Source: Nymphalis io
Taxonomy: Eukaryota; Arthropoda; Insecta; Lepidoptera; Nymphalidae
Assembly (NCBI RefSeq): GCF_905147045.1
Contig: NC_065906.1
Location: 9,300,001 to 9,364,000, forward strand
DNA length: 64,000 nucleotides
Reading direction: 5' to 3'
The notes under the pieces were generated by a model. The model was not told the origin of the DNA. It searched no databases and was given only the letters and a program-made list of their open reading frames with translations. Of this stretch, positions 10,906-23,944 are shown in pieces. The position numbers and the translations under genes are program-made. Every line of letters begins with the position of its first letter. The stretch's first letter is position 1.

Positions 10906-12183
10906 TCACAATGAAAAAATTTAACATGAAAAATGTGACAAATCCTTTTGGTAATTTGTTTTAGTTGATGATAAGATCTCGACAGATATCTCTGTTCTTA
11001 GCGTGTTCTGTACAAAACGCCTGTAGGTAGTAATTTTAATTATTTTAAAGTAGTCCCGTTTCTTTCCATTAGGGTAACGAGTCATTCAGTCCCCAATTAA
11101 TTTCACGGCATCTTAAAAATTGTTGATGAGAAAAATTGGAAGGCGTCCAGTAGCTCACTCTTTTACAAAGGTTAATTACTTAGACGTTTTCGATTTTTTT
11201 TTCTTTGGGTTTTTAATTATCTTATATAGGGATTTATCGATGGTCCAAAAACTTCATTATTTCAAATGGAATTCCGTTGATTGTCTTCCTGGTGTCAAGT
11301 CTTGATATAATAGATGTATTTAGCCGTTCGATATTTTATGAAGACTAGCTACCCATAATAGTGACGTCTACGGCCAACAACTATTTCTTTATTTCAGAAC
11401 ATCACTAATACGCAACAAACGCGTTACACTGTTAATAATTAGTATTAGTGATGTGCAGTGTGTGTGGCAGTTATTGACATCAACCTCCAAGATTATATAA
11501 AATCTCTATAGAGGTAGAGCTCTAAACTTTGAACAAATTATATTAATTTGGAATATGTAGGCAGATCAGATCAAAATATAAACGCCTACAGCTATCGATG
11601 TTGCTAGTGCGGGGGTCGTTTTTATCGATAATATTAAGACACGCGCTTAGAATGGTGCGTAGTCCACTTTTATTATTTCAAATGAAACCATACACGTAAT
11701 TGTAGATAGCGTAACTCAAAATCAATTATTTCTTTGATTAAAATTAAAATGATAGTAAAGTATTGAAGAAATAAGAAATAACCAGGTCATATTTTACGTC
11801 ATCGCAAGTTTTGGTAAGCACAGCTCGCGTTCCATGCCTCAGTGCAGGCGCAGTAAACATTTGGTTGTTGGTCGGTCTAATGTACCTAAATGGACGCATC
11901 CAGTTGGTTACCCTCGTGCCGAGATTCTGATGCGGTTCCGAGTATTTCACTCGCGGAATTAAATTACGGCGAATTTCGCATTTTGTTTGTGATTTACGAC
12001 AATTTGTTTGTTCTGCTTAAAATTTGCTCTTAGTTTTGTTTTGAGTGAGTTTTCGTTAGTTTTGATATTATTGTGGCCTTTAAGCAATTGTGTGAATATG
12101 TGGATATTTTTAACTTCGCCGAGTCAATTTAGTTGTGATGGGTTGTATACGTCCATCTCAACTGAAGATTGTTTGTTTAAGCT
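10906..12183. other. Unique AT-rich DNA
   Basis: Frames of 60-70 codons on both strands, none with a domain. No repeat of the window's main families recognised. Confidence 0.5.
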
Positions 12184-12294
12184 CCGCTGAATTTTTATGT
12201 GCTTAATTTGTGCTTTAAATTCATCTCGTGCTTGACGTCGAAGAAAAATATCGTTTGAGGAATCTCCTAGCAGTGGGACATTTACAGGCTGTCA
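12184..12294 (+). mobile_element. SINE B with internal deletion
   Basis: It has CGCTGAATTTTTATGTGCTT and ATTCATCTCGTGCTTGACG, then jumps to CTAGCAGTGGGACATTTACA. The head and about 130 bases of the body are missing. Confidence 0.75.
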
Positions 12295-12374
12295 CTTATT
12301 ACTTTACTTACTTACTTATGTCAATAATCATCATAAATAAGGCTACTAGACGGTAGCTAGTACTAGATGGCTTC

Positions 12375-12558
12375 GTTCTGTTCCGGTTCCGGTTTGAAGG
12401 GTGAGTGAGTCAGTCTAACTACATGACACGTAACATCTTTGTTCCCAAGGTTGGCGATGCAAGGAATGGTTAATATTTCCACTACCACTACCTATGGGCG
12501 GTGGTGACCACTTAAAAGCAAGTAGATTTGCCCGTCTGGCTACCTATAACATAAAAAA
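12375..12558 (+). mobile_element. SINE A, old copy
   Basis: Sense sequence from GTTCCGGTTTGAAGGGTGAG to CGTCTGGCTACCTATAACAT. The head is absent and the body diverged. Confidence 0.75.
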
Positions 12559-13062
12559 GGCTTATTACCCGTTATAAGATGATATATAAATGATAATAAA
12601 GTGTAATTAGGTCAATTAGCGTACTTAAGTAAATTGGCGAAAAACAGTAGCTATTTATGTAGTAGGTTCTTCTCAGTAAAATCTATTATGCACATTTCGA
12701 ACCAGTGGTAAATAAAATTCAAATTAATCTTGTAAGACGACAATTCAAAAGATGATCAGGGAGATCACAGCCTATTTGAATAGAAGTATTATGTTTTTTT
12801 TAAACATTCTCTTCTTTTCATTGAGATTAGTTTTAGTGGTTCTTGGTACAAGCTAGACTTTAAAAGCGTATAAATTGCTATAAAGCGCTGTGTACCTTGT
12901 TCATTATCATAAATTCTAACCAATCCAATGCACTAATTGTATCTGTGCACAAATACTGTATACTATATATATAATGAATATTAATGAGTCGGCATAACGC
13001 TGAGGAATTATTTGGATTAATACCGGCCGCTAAATTTCACCAATGGGCATTGCGTCAGAATT

Positions 13063-13330
13063 CTATATTATATAAATATCACCTCGATGTCTGGAAATCC
13101 ATAATAGCGCGATTTTTAAGGCATTTCTCACCTTGCACAACCACTCTGTGGAACTAGCTTTCACTGGTGGTTTTTCCGAAACTATATGATCTAGAAACCT
13201 TTGAGAAAAGAGTCTGTTCATTCCTAAAAGGCCGGCAACGCACCTGCAGGCCCTCCGGTGTTGCAAATGTCCATAGGCGATGGTAGTCACTTCCAACAGG
13301 AGACCCTCCTGTCGTTTGCACCTTTTACAT
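13063..13330 (-). mobile_element. Probable LINE 3' end
   Basis: On the - strand a frame with SEKPPVKASSTEW lies next to a stretch containing AAGGCCGGCAACGCACCTGC. I recall this stretch as a common 3' untranslated part of lepidopteran LINEs. A shorter, related piece is at 4000-4045. No polymerase domain remains, so the family is uncertain. Confidence 0.5.
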
Positions 13331-14465
13331 AATTTTTTTTTAATTCTAAGTTTATTCTGTGAATAAATAAAAATGAAAGCAAACCGGGAGGTCATTATAT
13401 AGCTCTGCAGGCTTCAATCGACTCAACCTTGTGAGGTACACGTAGGATTCTTATCTATGTATAGTCTTTATGTTGGAGTATATCGGCATATCAACTTTTA
13501 ATTCATCCCCTTTACTAGTTGTTCTTTTCTAGTTCTCTACTAGTTGTATGTTAATGTTACTCGATAAAGATTTATCCACCAAATGTAGGTTAGGTTAAAA
13601 GCGTCGGTGCTAGATGCATAATAGCTACAAAGTAGGGTTAAGTAGCGAACATTTTAGGAGAAACACTATTTTTCATAAAAATGTCGGATAAAAACGTTTT
13701 TAATGTGCACAAAATTTTTATGGATGAATTATTTTTGAATGGAAAAGCAATTTTGTATTTTTGTTATACAATATTGTTATTAGTTTACCACAAAATTGTA
13801 ATATTATAATATAAATGTTGAAAACCAACTTATGTATACTATTTGCGTGTATTCAAAAAGAAAAAGTACAAAATTATATCCATTTAAGTATCCAACTTTT
13901 ATGAAATCTCAAGCCAAATTACTCATCCCATTTTTAAAATGATTTCTAATACTAAAATTGTTAATTATTAATACATCTAGGCTTAAATTTACGGAAAAAT
14001 AAACGGATAATAAACGGAGTTTTAATCTATCAAAGATTTACATGTGTATATAAAAACAAGTAAATTATATAACTTGATCTGATAGATTTTAATTTTTTTT
14101 AATTTTCAAACTAAATAAATACGAGTACTTAAATCTCGCGACAAGCTTTTATATCATATAAATTGTGTAATGACGTTATAAGTTGACAGTAAAAGTTTTA
14201 AAGGAAAACTTTATTTTATTCTTTTTAGCGGATTTAAATAAGTTTATTTAAATAAAGTTTTTTACTTTTCATTTATTTATTTTTTGAATTTTCTGAAGAA
14301 GCCTTTCAGAAAATTCATCCCCTAAACGGTGTAAATATCTGTCATATAAATGGTTAGTTTGAAAATTGTACGAAGTGATTTTTATGCTATATTAACGCAA
14401 TCGATAGCATTTGTATGACATTTGGAGGACTCATACTAATAATATTATTTTGTATATCTTTGTTT
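13331..14465. other. Unique, very AT-rich DNA
   Basis: Almost no long open frame on either strand. Nothing functional seen. Confidence 0.55.
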
Positions 14466-14692
14466 ACAGTAACAGCCTTTGAATGTCCCACTGTTGGGCT
14501 ATGGTCGCCTCTCATTCTTTGAGGAGAGGGTTTGGAGCTTATTCCACCACGCCGATGCTCAAATGCGGGTTGGTGGAATACAAATTAGGCAGAATTTCAG
14601 TGAAATTAGACACATGCAGGTTTCCTCACGATGTTTTCCTTCACTGTAAAGCATGAGATGAATTATAAACACAAATTAAGCACATGAACAAG
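14466..14692 (-). mobile_element. SINE B, 5'-truncated
   Basis: Antisense from AGTAACAGCCTTTGAATGTCC to AATTAAGCACATGAACA. It lacks the tRNA-like head. Confidence 0.85.
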
Positions 14693-15194
14693 TAGTCTAG
14701 TAAAAAATATCAAAGGAATAAACTTTAAAAGTGGTTTAAATTTAAAATTAAATAAGATAATATTATTTATATAATAAAATACCAAATACAGCTTTCGTTA
14801 GTGTAATATTTTCCAAAGTTGTTATTTCATGTACTATGACAATAAGGAACGAAGCAATTTTCTTGTGATATTATCAGTATTATAAGATTCAACGGTTCAA
14901 TGGGTTTTATAAGCATACAATATTGCTTGCTTTTCCTTTATTGTTATCAAAATAATAAATTTATAAGATTCCACTTTGGGAAGTGAAGTTTTATGTAAAC
15001 GTTTAAATTATTTGCTAATCGGAGAAAACAAATTACAAGTACAGTCTGGTATCCTACAACAGAAACCATTATTTTAATTTTCATTATATTGAAGTGAGAT
15101 TACAGCCAATATAGTTTTAGCCTTAGTGGATAAAACTATTGGTTTTTAAGTAAACATGACATAACGCAGGTTTAAGTTCGTCAGTTTTCGTGTG

Positions 15195-15325
15195 TGAAAT
15201 TTGTGTTTTTTATAACATATGTCGTGCTCGGTAGTGCGTGAGGTGACCTGCATGAGCTGAATGAAATTCCACTGGTTGGGTTGCAGTGGGGAACAATAGG
15301 CTTAATAGGAGAACCTTCACCTTAA
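15195..15325 (+). mobile_element. SINE B-like, very diverged
   Basis: Ordered remnants of the body (AAATTTGTGTTTTTTATAAC, GTCGTGCTCGG, GACCTGCATGAGC, TGAAATTCCACTGG and the GGAGAACCTTC end). It could be a related but distinct family. Confidence 0.4.
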
Positions 15326-16402
15326 AAGATTGATAATTGTAGATACTTTCATTGATAACTTGGTGTTTTACTAAGATCATAAATAAAGATGGTAGACAAA
15401 ATATTTAACTTTCTTGTAGTTGCAGTATACAATTAAAATTTATGTGAAATTATATATATTTTAACGTATTGGAGGAACGTAAATATATTGCGAAATCAGC
15501 ATTAAAAATGGTGCCTAAGATTCGAAAGAGTCTCTTACATTTCCTTGCCAATGAGGGAAATTAAAAATATACAAGCCGAGAGTTAAAAGTAGCTGAACGG
15601 ACATAATATTAAATATCAGAAAGAATCAAGGCGTTATCTGTAATAGAAATCTAGCAGATTTATCGGGTTTGCGGTGGAGCGGTCTCGAATGATATATAGG
15701 CAGAATGGTGCGCGGTCGTTGCTTCGTTGCTAGTGTTTTTTAAGAAACTATGTGGTTTTGGCGCGATTTTATTTTTACTTTCATTACTTCATTTAATTAA
15801 CATGATTGGTAAATATATATAGAGTATAAATATTTATTTTTGGAATTTTTAAATATTATTTCTGAGTAACAAAATGTAATACATTTTATAGTGTGTTTGT
15901 TGGTTAATCGTTCTTTCACGGGGCGGCCGAGCTGTGCACATTATTTTTTTGTATAGAGAAAGTTTATAGGCCAGAATGTGACATAGACTTTTTGCTCGGA
16001 AAAAGAACTGAAGCGAGTCCTTTCAGTCTAGTAACAATGTCTCGTATTGGCAGGGTCCGATGTAAAAGGTGATTGACCTTACTCGTGACATACAATTAAA
16101 ATTGTGCAGTCACAGTGCAATTCTTTCTTTAGATTGGAAGCTGCACATTGAGATGATTAGATAAATAATGGATGACATAATCCCAGTTAGTTATAGCGTA
16201 GAGACAAGAATTTGAACCTAATTTTAGTTTACGATAGGTATATTTTATAAATTAAAAAAAAAAATTTGCTGTTCTTTTCGAAACAATAATTAAACTTGAT
16301 AATATCGGGTACTGCTTAAATTATTTTATTTCTAGTTAGGGCAAGGTATTCATTCATTTATAATAAAATCAAGTTAGTAAATTTACACATGATCGTATCA
16401 AC
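15326..16402. other. Unique AT-rich DNA
   Basis: No open frame of note and no recognised repeat. Confidence 0.5.
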
Positions 16403-16658
16403 AGCCAATCATTGTCCACTGCTGAACATAGGCCTCCCCCAAGGTGCGCCAAAGCTCCCTGTCCTCTGTCTTCCGCATCCAGTTGGTGCCTGCCACCTTT
16501 TTAAGGTCATCGGTCTACCTGGCTGCAGGGCGCCCTACGCTGCGCTTGCCGATCCGCGGTCTCCATTCTAGGACTCGTCTGCTCCAACGGCCATCGGTTC
16601 TACGACATACGTGACCAGCCCACTGCCACTTCAGCCTACTAATTTTGCAAGCTATGTC
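16403..16658 (-). mobile_element. RTE-type LINE 3' end, 5'-truncated
   Basis: The reverse complement matches the last 260 bases of the RTE element at 4.5-8.0 kb, from the block encoding the region just before the stop near 7790 to the AATGGCT end. It encodes part of the conserved tail domain and has no polymerase. This is a typical short 5'-truncated RTE copy. Confidence 0.85.
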
Positions 16659-17883
16659 AAGCTATGTAAAAAGATCTAGAATCACTTGAACGTAAGAGAT
16701 TAATTATAAATAATATATTAAAAAAAATCTTTGTAAAAATAGTATCATGTTTCTTTTAGAATCTACATTCCTTAGCGATATAAAGTTAACGTTATTTATT
16801 TTTGTTCAATCGATTCAATCGCTTGAAAAATTGTTTTGTCAATTTTTTCTACTATAATGGTTTTTTAAAATCTCTTAGTAACTTTTCGTTCTTTTGTTTT
16901 CAAAGGTATTACTTTTCTTACTCAAAAAGGCTTGTTAAAACCATCCAATCACTACGTACAAAAATCAGCATTCCCATACAAAAATATTCTTTGCTTAGTT
17001 TAATAATTTTTAAAAATTTAAAAAGTCTGTGGCGTAAGAGGTTTCGCTTGTTTATTATTATAAAGGATTTAATTTAAACATGATTTAACACAAATAGAAA
17101 ATTTTAAATTAAATTTAGTAACGAATGAAAAGTTTTATTTCATAACCGTATCTGTGGTTCGTATAATAAGTCGTCGTTGTTTTGTTTTGTTCTTAAAATG
17201 GCGGTACCTTTCGCGCCTTTTCTAATATTCCCTTTGTTGCTGTAATGGTTCACGGGAATTGATATTTGGATTCATAATTGAATTTCTTTGTGTAACTTAG
17301 CGAGTCTAATTTAATCGTGTTTGAGAATGATCCTATAATTAAATTTTATTAAACGTTTTTTTTCTCACGCGCTAGATAGGACGGATAGGATAAAAGACGC
17401 CTATTTAGATGTAATTATTTTTTATAATGTTTTAGTATAGTTTTTAAGGGGAAAATTTAAAAGAATTTTATTTCTTAAAAAGTTTTAATACATTTTTTAA
17501 TAAAAGAATACAACATTGACTTGCCAAGATGATTACAGTACGTGTGCTATCGCTTTATAATTTCCTTATAACATAAAAGAAAAGCCACGATTGAGAAAAA
17601 ATAATAATAATTCCTGTTTTATTGGAAAAGTCCTTCAACAAGATTTTTCCATACGAAGAAAGCAATTTATGTGATAACGTTCCGGGAAAATTGCTTTCTG
17701 GCCTTTTTCTTGCCTCCATTCAATTTATTGCCTGATTCAAATTTAAGAATCGGTATATCTCTTTTGTATTAATACATTGATGCTTTTATTTTATCGTCAG
17801 TTATGGAATTTGCGTTTCCTTTGAAATATACCAAGCTTAAGGAATGTAATAACATCGTTTACAATCCAGGTATAAAAATATAT
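16659..17883. other. Unique AT-rich DNA
   Basis: Frames at 16802-17077 and 17803-17988 are lysine- and phenylalanine-rich translations of AT-rich sequence, without domain or splice signals. Confidence 0.5.
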
Positions 17884-18166
17884 AGTTGTGGTAGGGTTTT
17901 GTGCAAGCTCCTTTGGGTAGTTACCACTCACTCATCAGATATTTTAACGCGAAACAGCAGTACTTGGTATTGTTGTGTTCCAATTTGAAGGGTGAGTGAG
18001 CCAGTATAAATACAGGCACAAGAGACATAACATCTTAGCTCCCAAGGTTGGTGGCGCATTGGCGGCGCGATCTCTAACATTTCTTACAATGCCAATATCT
18101 ATGGGCGTAAGTGACCAATTACCATCAGGTGGCCCATATGCTCGTCCACCGATCTATTCTATAATA
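17884..18166 (+). mobile_element. SINE A, full length, older
   Basis: A complete sense copy from GTGGTAGGGTTTTGTGCAAG to CTCGTCCACCGATCTATTCT. Its A-tail has decayed to TATAATATACG. Confidence 0.88.
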
Positions 18167-19277
18167 TACGCCTGGTTTCCAAAAAAGCCTTTTATAAAAG
18201 TAAAATTTCACTACTACTCAGATTTTATTTCAATTTATTCGATATTCAAATTATTGAATATGTCAATGTGATGTCAACGTAGTGATTAAACGCTTTTCAG
18301 CTTGTTAAAAATATTGTTAAATGCATTTCTAGTTAATTGCTCCCAAACAGTTAAAGTAAAACTAAGCTAAAATAAAAATGTCCATTTGATAACATTTAAG
18401 TAACTTAATTAAAAAACCTAAACTTTGCCAATACAAAAATGTATTTATTTTTTATTAAAATATTTTATGGTACATTTGGCTAGATCTTCTCGCCATATTC
18501 ATATCAAACAACGCCGTTTGAAAAATAAGTTATTATACTTATTGTGTGACGGTTGGTTGAAGTTTTTTTTTCAAATTTTTGTGAAAACGTTCGAATCGAA
18601 AAACATTTGAATTTGCACGCTACTGCAGTACTTGATAAATTCTGTATGATCTCACTCGTTTCGAACTTACGGTTATTCGCTTTTTGATGCGCATACTCAA
18701 ACAATACCGATAACCATACAAATAGGAAAAGAAAAAACAGCTTAATATCTTTCTCCTTGTCTTGTTTGTCAACCGATTTTCTTTTTTTCTTTGTTTGGAA
18801 ACTATTGACAAGCAACAGTGTTATCAACAAAAAAATGGAAATTAAAAGCTGTTTGTCCTGCTCCTGAATTCTTTCCAATCTCGTCGGATTGTATTTCGAA
18901 TTACGAGAGTGACGGAACAGAGAGTGCATCTGGGTTTGCGCACAGACTTGTGCAATATAATGTATAATATAATACGTCATGCGCAGTTAGCTTATCTTTT
19001 TTATAAGACGCCGGTTAGGAGGACATCATCATCTATATAAATTATAAAAAGTGGCAAAGAATTTTGTTTATATAGAAAATGAAAAAATGTGAAACTTCTA
19101 TCAAGATCGTAATTTTCGTTAAAAACTAGTATTTGTATTAATGGTTTTCCTGAGTAGAGTTAAACATAAGTTACTATAAATATTTTCTACTCTTTTACTC
19201 CTTAAATTAATAAAGTAAGCTTAAATATTCCACTACTACGTGAGTGTTTATTTTTAAGGATAAAATTTCGCTATGTT
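18167..19277. other. AT-rich DNA with one long but doubtful frame
   Basis: On the - strand, 18980-18504 gives 158 codons with two hydrophobic stretches (LLISIFLLITLLLVNSF and LFFLFLFVWLSVLFEY) that could be membrane segments. The composition follows the AT-rich background and no family is recognised, so I do not call a gene. Confidence 0.3.
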
Positions 19278-19352
19278 GCTCCAAAGTGGGTTGGCATATA
19301 AGTTCATTGCAAACATGCAAGCTTCTCTACGATGTTCTTAAAGCAGATCACG
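19278..19352 (-). mobile_element. SINE B fragment, old
   Basis: Antisense remnants TGCTCCAAAGTGGGTTGG, ACATGCAAGCTTCTCTACG and ATGTTCTTAAAGC in the order of the family. Confidence 0.4.
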
Positions 19353-19460
19353 AGAGCTGCTTTACACACTAGTGATGAGGGCATAATTTTAGTAATTTAA
19401 TAATTAAGTAATATAAACTTGACAGATGCTTTTCCCAAATACATTGGCACTGTAAGAACT

Positions 19461-19626
19461 ATTATAATATTCTAGGACATTATTCACACACGGCCATCTG
19501 ATCCCAAGCTAAGCAGAGCTTGTACTATGGAAACCAGACAATTGATACTACTTATTTATATCGACAAATGTCTGTCCTGGGTGGGAATCGAACCCACAAC
19601 CTGTATATTGAATCAATTACTTGCCA
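19461..19626 (-). mobile_element. SINE C, internally deleted copy
   Basis: Antisense from ATAATATTCTAGGACATT to GAACCCACAACC. The box B is intact (GGGAATCGAACCCACAAC on the + strand). About 70 bases of the body are missing. Confidence 0.82.
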
Positions 19627-20004
19627 TAAATTGATGATTTAAATATTTTTAATGACATTGTTTATATTTATGTTCATTAATATTATTGTAATTTAACTTC
19701 TTGATTTTTTTTTTTAACTTTGTAATTAGTCGATTTGATTGTACTCGTAGATTGCATTGTATTTTTGTCTCTTTCTGTTGTCTTTTTTACACGCATACTC
19801 TAACATTTGTACTATTTTTAAGTGGAAACTTTATTGGTTTATGATTTAGTAATAATTCCTTAATTCTATGTAATAACACACTGTATGTTTCCCAAATATA
19901 AATAAAATAAAAAATAAAATAAAATAAACCTTCGGCGTGAAAGGCAAATATCTACCAACCACACCAACCGGCCCATCGTTATCCATAATATTGTCAATGC
20001 GCTA

Positions 20005-20167
20005 TTCACATTGGATACCAATGAGGTATAAGGTGTTTTGTAACTTGTGTTAGTTACACTCGGTCACTCACCCTTCAAACTGGAACCCAATAATACTAAG
20101 TACTGCTTCTTGCCGGTAGAATATGTGATGTTGGATGTCAGATGGGCTTGCACGAAGCTACCACCGT
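20005..20167 (-). mobile_element. SINE A, old copy
   Basis: An antisense head and middle from TCAATGCGCTATTCACATTGG to GGGCTTGCACGAAGCTACCA, highly diverged. Weaker similarity continues left to about 19940. Confidence 0.65.
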
Positions 20168-21059
20168 TGTTTTTGATAGCTATACCTTTTGGCTTCTAAA
20201 ATGATTATTTGATGTCATTATAAATACAATATCGCACTTTCCGCCTAGATGTAGTCGCGGTTAAAAGCTTATGGTAATATAAATTCGGCTCGATCCATTT
20301 CCATGTAAGCTTACCGAATTATAACCGATGATGTATTCTCGTCACGTGGTCTCATAACGTTGCAGCGCGAGAATGAGAGCTTCACACCTGACAGCTGTTT
20401 TGAATATAATAAAGCTATGATAGGGTTGTGTTTTTGGACGTTATTTGTTTTTTTTTTTTTTAAATTTATATTGTCTGTTAGCAATGATGAAGCGAAAACT
20501 TGAATTTTGCAGGTATTAATAAATATGTTCTAGTTATTTTATTATTATACGACCTTGGTGAATATTACATTTCATTATATAAAAACCAATATTATATATG
20601 ATATCGTGATTCTATCATACTCTATTTTACGTCATTAGCAATTTTAAGCTTTTACTTTAATATTAAATTATTTCTTCGCCTTAAATTTTTAACAACTTTG
20701 TATATACACACCTTCTCCTTCACAGTGGTAAAGTTACAGGTAGAAAAAACAATAAACAAATTATGCATTTATTAAGTATTTTTTATTAAATGCCTCATTT
20801 AGTTTGTGGCGATCAAACATACCTAGTTACATATTAAATATTTACAGATAAATAAGGGTCTATGAACATTTATATCAAAATATTATACATATGTAAAACT
20901 CTATTGGTTCACGTGGCGCACACCAGTAAAGCTCCCGTGTCGAGCGATACAAGTCGGCATGATTTTTTTCGATATCCTCAACAATCATCATCATATTTCA
21001 GCCAATTGACGTAAAAAATTAATGAATCACACCTAAACCTTTCTCTTGAATGACTCTGT
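20168..21059. other. Unique AT-rich DNA
   Basis: A T-run near 20447 and no supported gene or repeat. Confidence 0.5.
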
Positions 21060-21175
21060 CTTTTGGTGAAAACCGTATGAAAATCCGGTCGGTAGTTTTT
21101 GAGTTTATCACGTTCGCACAGACATACAGACTGTCGTAGCGGGGGCAATTTGTTTTATAATATGTAGAGATAAAT
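21060..21175 (+). repeat. End of a common non-autonomous lepidopteran repeat
   Basis: A conserved-looking stretch through GAAAACCGTATGAAAATCCG and GTTCGCACAGACATACAGAC to TTTTATAATATGTAGAGAT. I recall this layout as the end of a widespread moth and butterfly repeat; the class is not certain. Only one copy is seen here. Confidence 0.45.
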
Positions 21176-22197
21176 TTTGTATACGGTGAACTATTAAGTA
21201 TAAATTTCGTTTATTTTATAAAATTCCTAAATATTATTATATTCTCGAAAAGTTATTTTTACTTTAAATATGGAAATTCTATGAAGATATATGTTATCAA
21301 ACAGCTACATAAGATTCTGTTTTATGGATTTTTTTTTGAATTTAAAATATTCATAAAAAACTCAAGTAAAACAGTTTATCTATGTAGAACAGCGGGTTGC
21401 ACTTCTTTCTAGCATTAAATATGAATTCAAATATATTTTTCTACACCTCCGCCGGGTGTGAGTAGGGTTGTCGGATGCCTTTGAAAATAAAAATAAATTA
21501 ATTGTCATGACGTAAACAATATAAAAACAATATTGAATATATTTTTTAAATAACAAGACTTAATTGCCGTTGCTATTATAAAGTATTAATATTCCAAGTT
21601 CAGACGCTTACGTACATATTTATGTATGTAATGCTAGAAAAAAGTATTTTTGGAGTCTAAAGTTTAAAACTCTTTTATGAAGGTTGATAGTCTTAAAATT
21701 AAATTTATGTAATATACATTCACAGATACATTCTTGCTATTTAAGAGTATATGCTATATTCCTTCAATAACAGCTTTACTTTAAAATATATATATTTGTA
21801 TAAGCAGAGCGATGATAATACCAGCTCGTATTCCAAACAAACTTTTTAAAAAGGCTTGTTGGAATAAAATATAGAGTTGAAAATCGACTTGTATCTTGTA
21901 TTTATATTATGGGATCATAAGTGTCGCACTCACAATTTAAAGTTTAAGTAAAAATTATGTGATTTGAAAATACGGTGCGGTTTTTAACCAAAAAATAAAT
22001 AAATTTAGCAATGCGGCTTAAGTCTTGCGATATCAACATACGACACGATATAGCCATTTTACTCGAGAGACCGTTAAAACGATGAAATATACCAAAGTCG
22101 GATATTTAACAATTGGGACGAATTATTTTAAAACATCTTTAACCAGCGTGTACGTTCGCGTATGAGTGAGACGGCAGATGTTAGATATGTTTTAAGT
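21176..22197. other. Unique AT-rich DNA
   Basis: Nothing recognised apart from the repeat ends on either side. Confidence 0.5.
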
Positions 22198-22310
22198 CAG
22201 AGTATAAGCTATCTCTATTCGGAATTTCATCCAAACCCATTTAGAATTTGCGTGGAATATTAACAAAGATCCATTCCTTACAAACTTTCGCGTTTATAAT
22301 ATAAGTAGGA
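22198..22310 (-). mobile_element. Helitron 5'-end fragment
   Basis: About 113 bases matching the 5' terminal part of the Helitron at 50735, ending in the same TCCTACTTATATTATAAACG on the - strand, followed by host T at 22311. The other end was not found. A retro-inserted fragment lies immediately to its right. Confidence 0.65.
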
Positions 22311-22321
22311 TTTCTTAATTG

Positions 22322-22488
22322 ATAACTGTACCATGTGCAAGCGATCCCGTGACACCCCTCGACAAGACGGAGAGGATACCGCTGATTTTTTAGTGGGTAT
22401 TCCGGCGCCTTCAGCATCGCATAGCCTCACATACCGCCGTACTTTACGTGGGGGAAACGCGTAAACGCGTTTTCCCTGCGGAAAATAA
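22322..22488 (+). mobile_element. Retro-inserted 3' fragment (repeat E) with 15-bp target duplication
   Basis: A 167-base insert flanked by the direct repeat AGGATTTCTTAATTG at 22307-22321 and 22489-22503. It ends in an A-rich stretch (GCGGAAAATAA), as in target-primed retroposition. The body has GCGATCCCGTGACACCCC and TTTTTTAGTGGG, shared with the inverse copy at 148-345. A near-palindrome around ACGCGTAAACGCGT lies near its 3' end. The parent element is unknown; a LINE 3' end is likely. Confidence 0.8.
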
Positions 22489-22875
22489 AGGATTTCTTAA
22501 TTGTTACGGTTAAGTTCAATTTAAATCCAACTATGAAGAGGATAATTATTGATTTATTTGTAAAAGTACACTTACAACACACATACAAAGCATTTACAAA
22601 TGTACTTATAAAACATACATATAAACCGTAAACATAATAATATATATAATATGCATGTCACTTACATGTATATAGCACTTTCAGATATATGGATAGTAGC
22701 AGGTGTTCCTAACTAATGTTATAAATACATAAGTGTATTAATTTTTTTTACACCAGCCTTGTCTCATCAATTCTAGTAAGATGTGAAATGAGTATCTGCA
22801 AAATCAGAGACATCTGTGGATGCTGTTTATGCTTCTCAAGCACTTTGAATGAGATTTTGAATGGGAATTGAAGTG

Positions 22876-23207
22876 GTAGAGCTTTGTGCCAGCTCGTCTG
22901 GGTAGGTACCACCCACTCATCAGATATTCTACCGCAAAACAGCAGTATTTGGTATTGTTATGATACGGTTTGAAGGGTAAGCGTAATTCACTGTACTACT
23001 GTACTGTGTGTACTGTGTAAGTGTAATTTGAAGGGTAAGAGCCAGTGCAATTACAGGCACTAGGGACATAACATCTTAGTTCCCAAGGTTGGTGGCGCAT
23101 TGGTGATGTAAGCGATGGTTAACATTTCTTACAATGCCAATGTCTATGGGCGTTGGTGACCACTTAGCAGGTGGCCCATATGCTCGTCCGCCTTCCTATT
23201 CTATAAA
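22876..23207 (+). mobile_element. SINE A with an internal expansion
   Basis: Full-length sense copy with an extra stretch of about 57 bases at 22975-23032. Its repeated TTTGAAGGGTAAG edges and several ACTGT units suggest local duplication. The 3' end and short A-tail are intact, and four bases or so are missing in the conserved ACCATCAGGTGG block. Confidence 0.88.
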
Positions 23208-23944
23208 AAATATATTAACTCATCTTTTCCTTACGTGAGCGTCTGAACTTGGAATATTATAACTGTATAATAAAATTGGCAATTTAGTTTTGTTATTTAA
23301 AAAGAATATATTCAATATTATTTTTATATTATTCTTAGTGTTAGATTCATGAGTAAATAACTTATATAAATAAATAAAAATGTACAGCTGCCAAAATCAT
23401 GTCCTGTAGAACTGTTCTCTAAGAGCAAACTCAATACGTCACGTATATCAAATGCGAGATTTGGTATATAAAACAGCGTATCATTGCAAATCAGTTTTCA
23501 AGAGTTCACGAGTGAGATGAGAAAAGAACGTATCGTGGAGCAAAATGTCCTCTTCATCCAATAAAATGATACAATTAGCTAAAAAAATATAAGCGCCAAA
23601 ATTCTATTAGAATTTTCTTCTACTAGGAAAATATAACAAAAAGATTCATTACAAGATCGCGTTGGCAAAAAAATATGGAAGGCCACGAATATAAGGCAAG
23701 AAATGTCACGTATTATTGTGCTTTAAACATTATATTTGTAAAACTATATCGTTCAGTATAATGTATAACGCAAAAATGTAAGACGTTATGTAATTGTATT
23801 ATTTAAGAAATGAATAATGAGCTCGATGTAAAAAGTTTTCTACTCAGATACGAATGTATATCAAAAACATAATGTAAGAAAATCAAAATCACAATTTCAA
23901 ATTATTCTTTCTAAAATCAAAATATACCTTTAAATAATGTAAGT
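23208..23944. other. Unique AT-rich DNA
   Basis: No open frame of note and no recognised repeat. Confidence 0.5.

Noticed and set aside
18504..18980. A 158-codon - strand frame with two hydrophobic stretches
   Set aside because: The composition follows the AT-rich background, no domain or splice context is seen, and no conserved copy is available. It is noted only as a doubtful frame.
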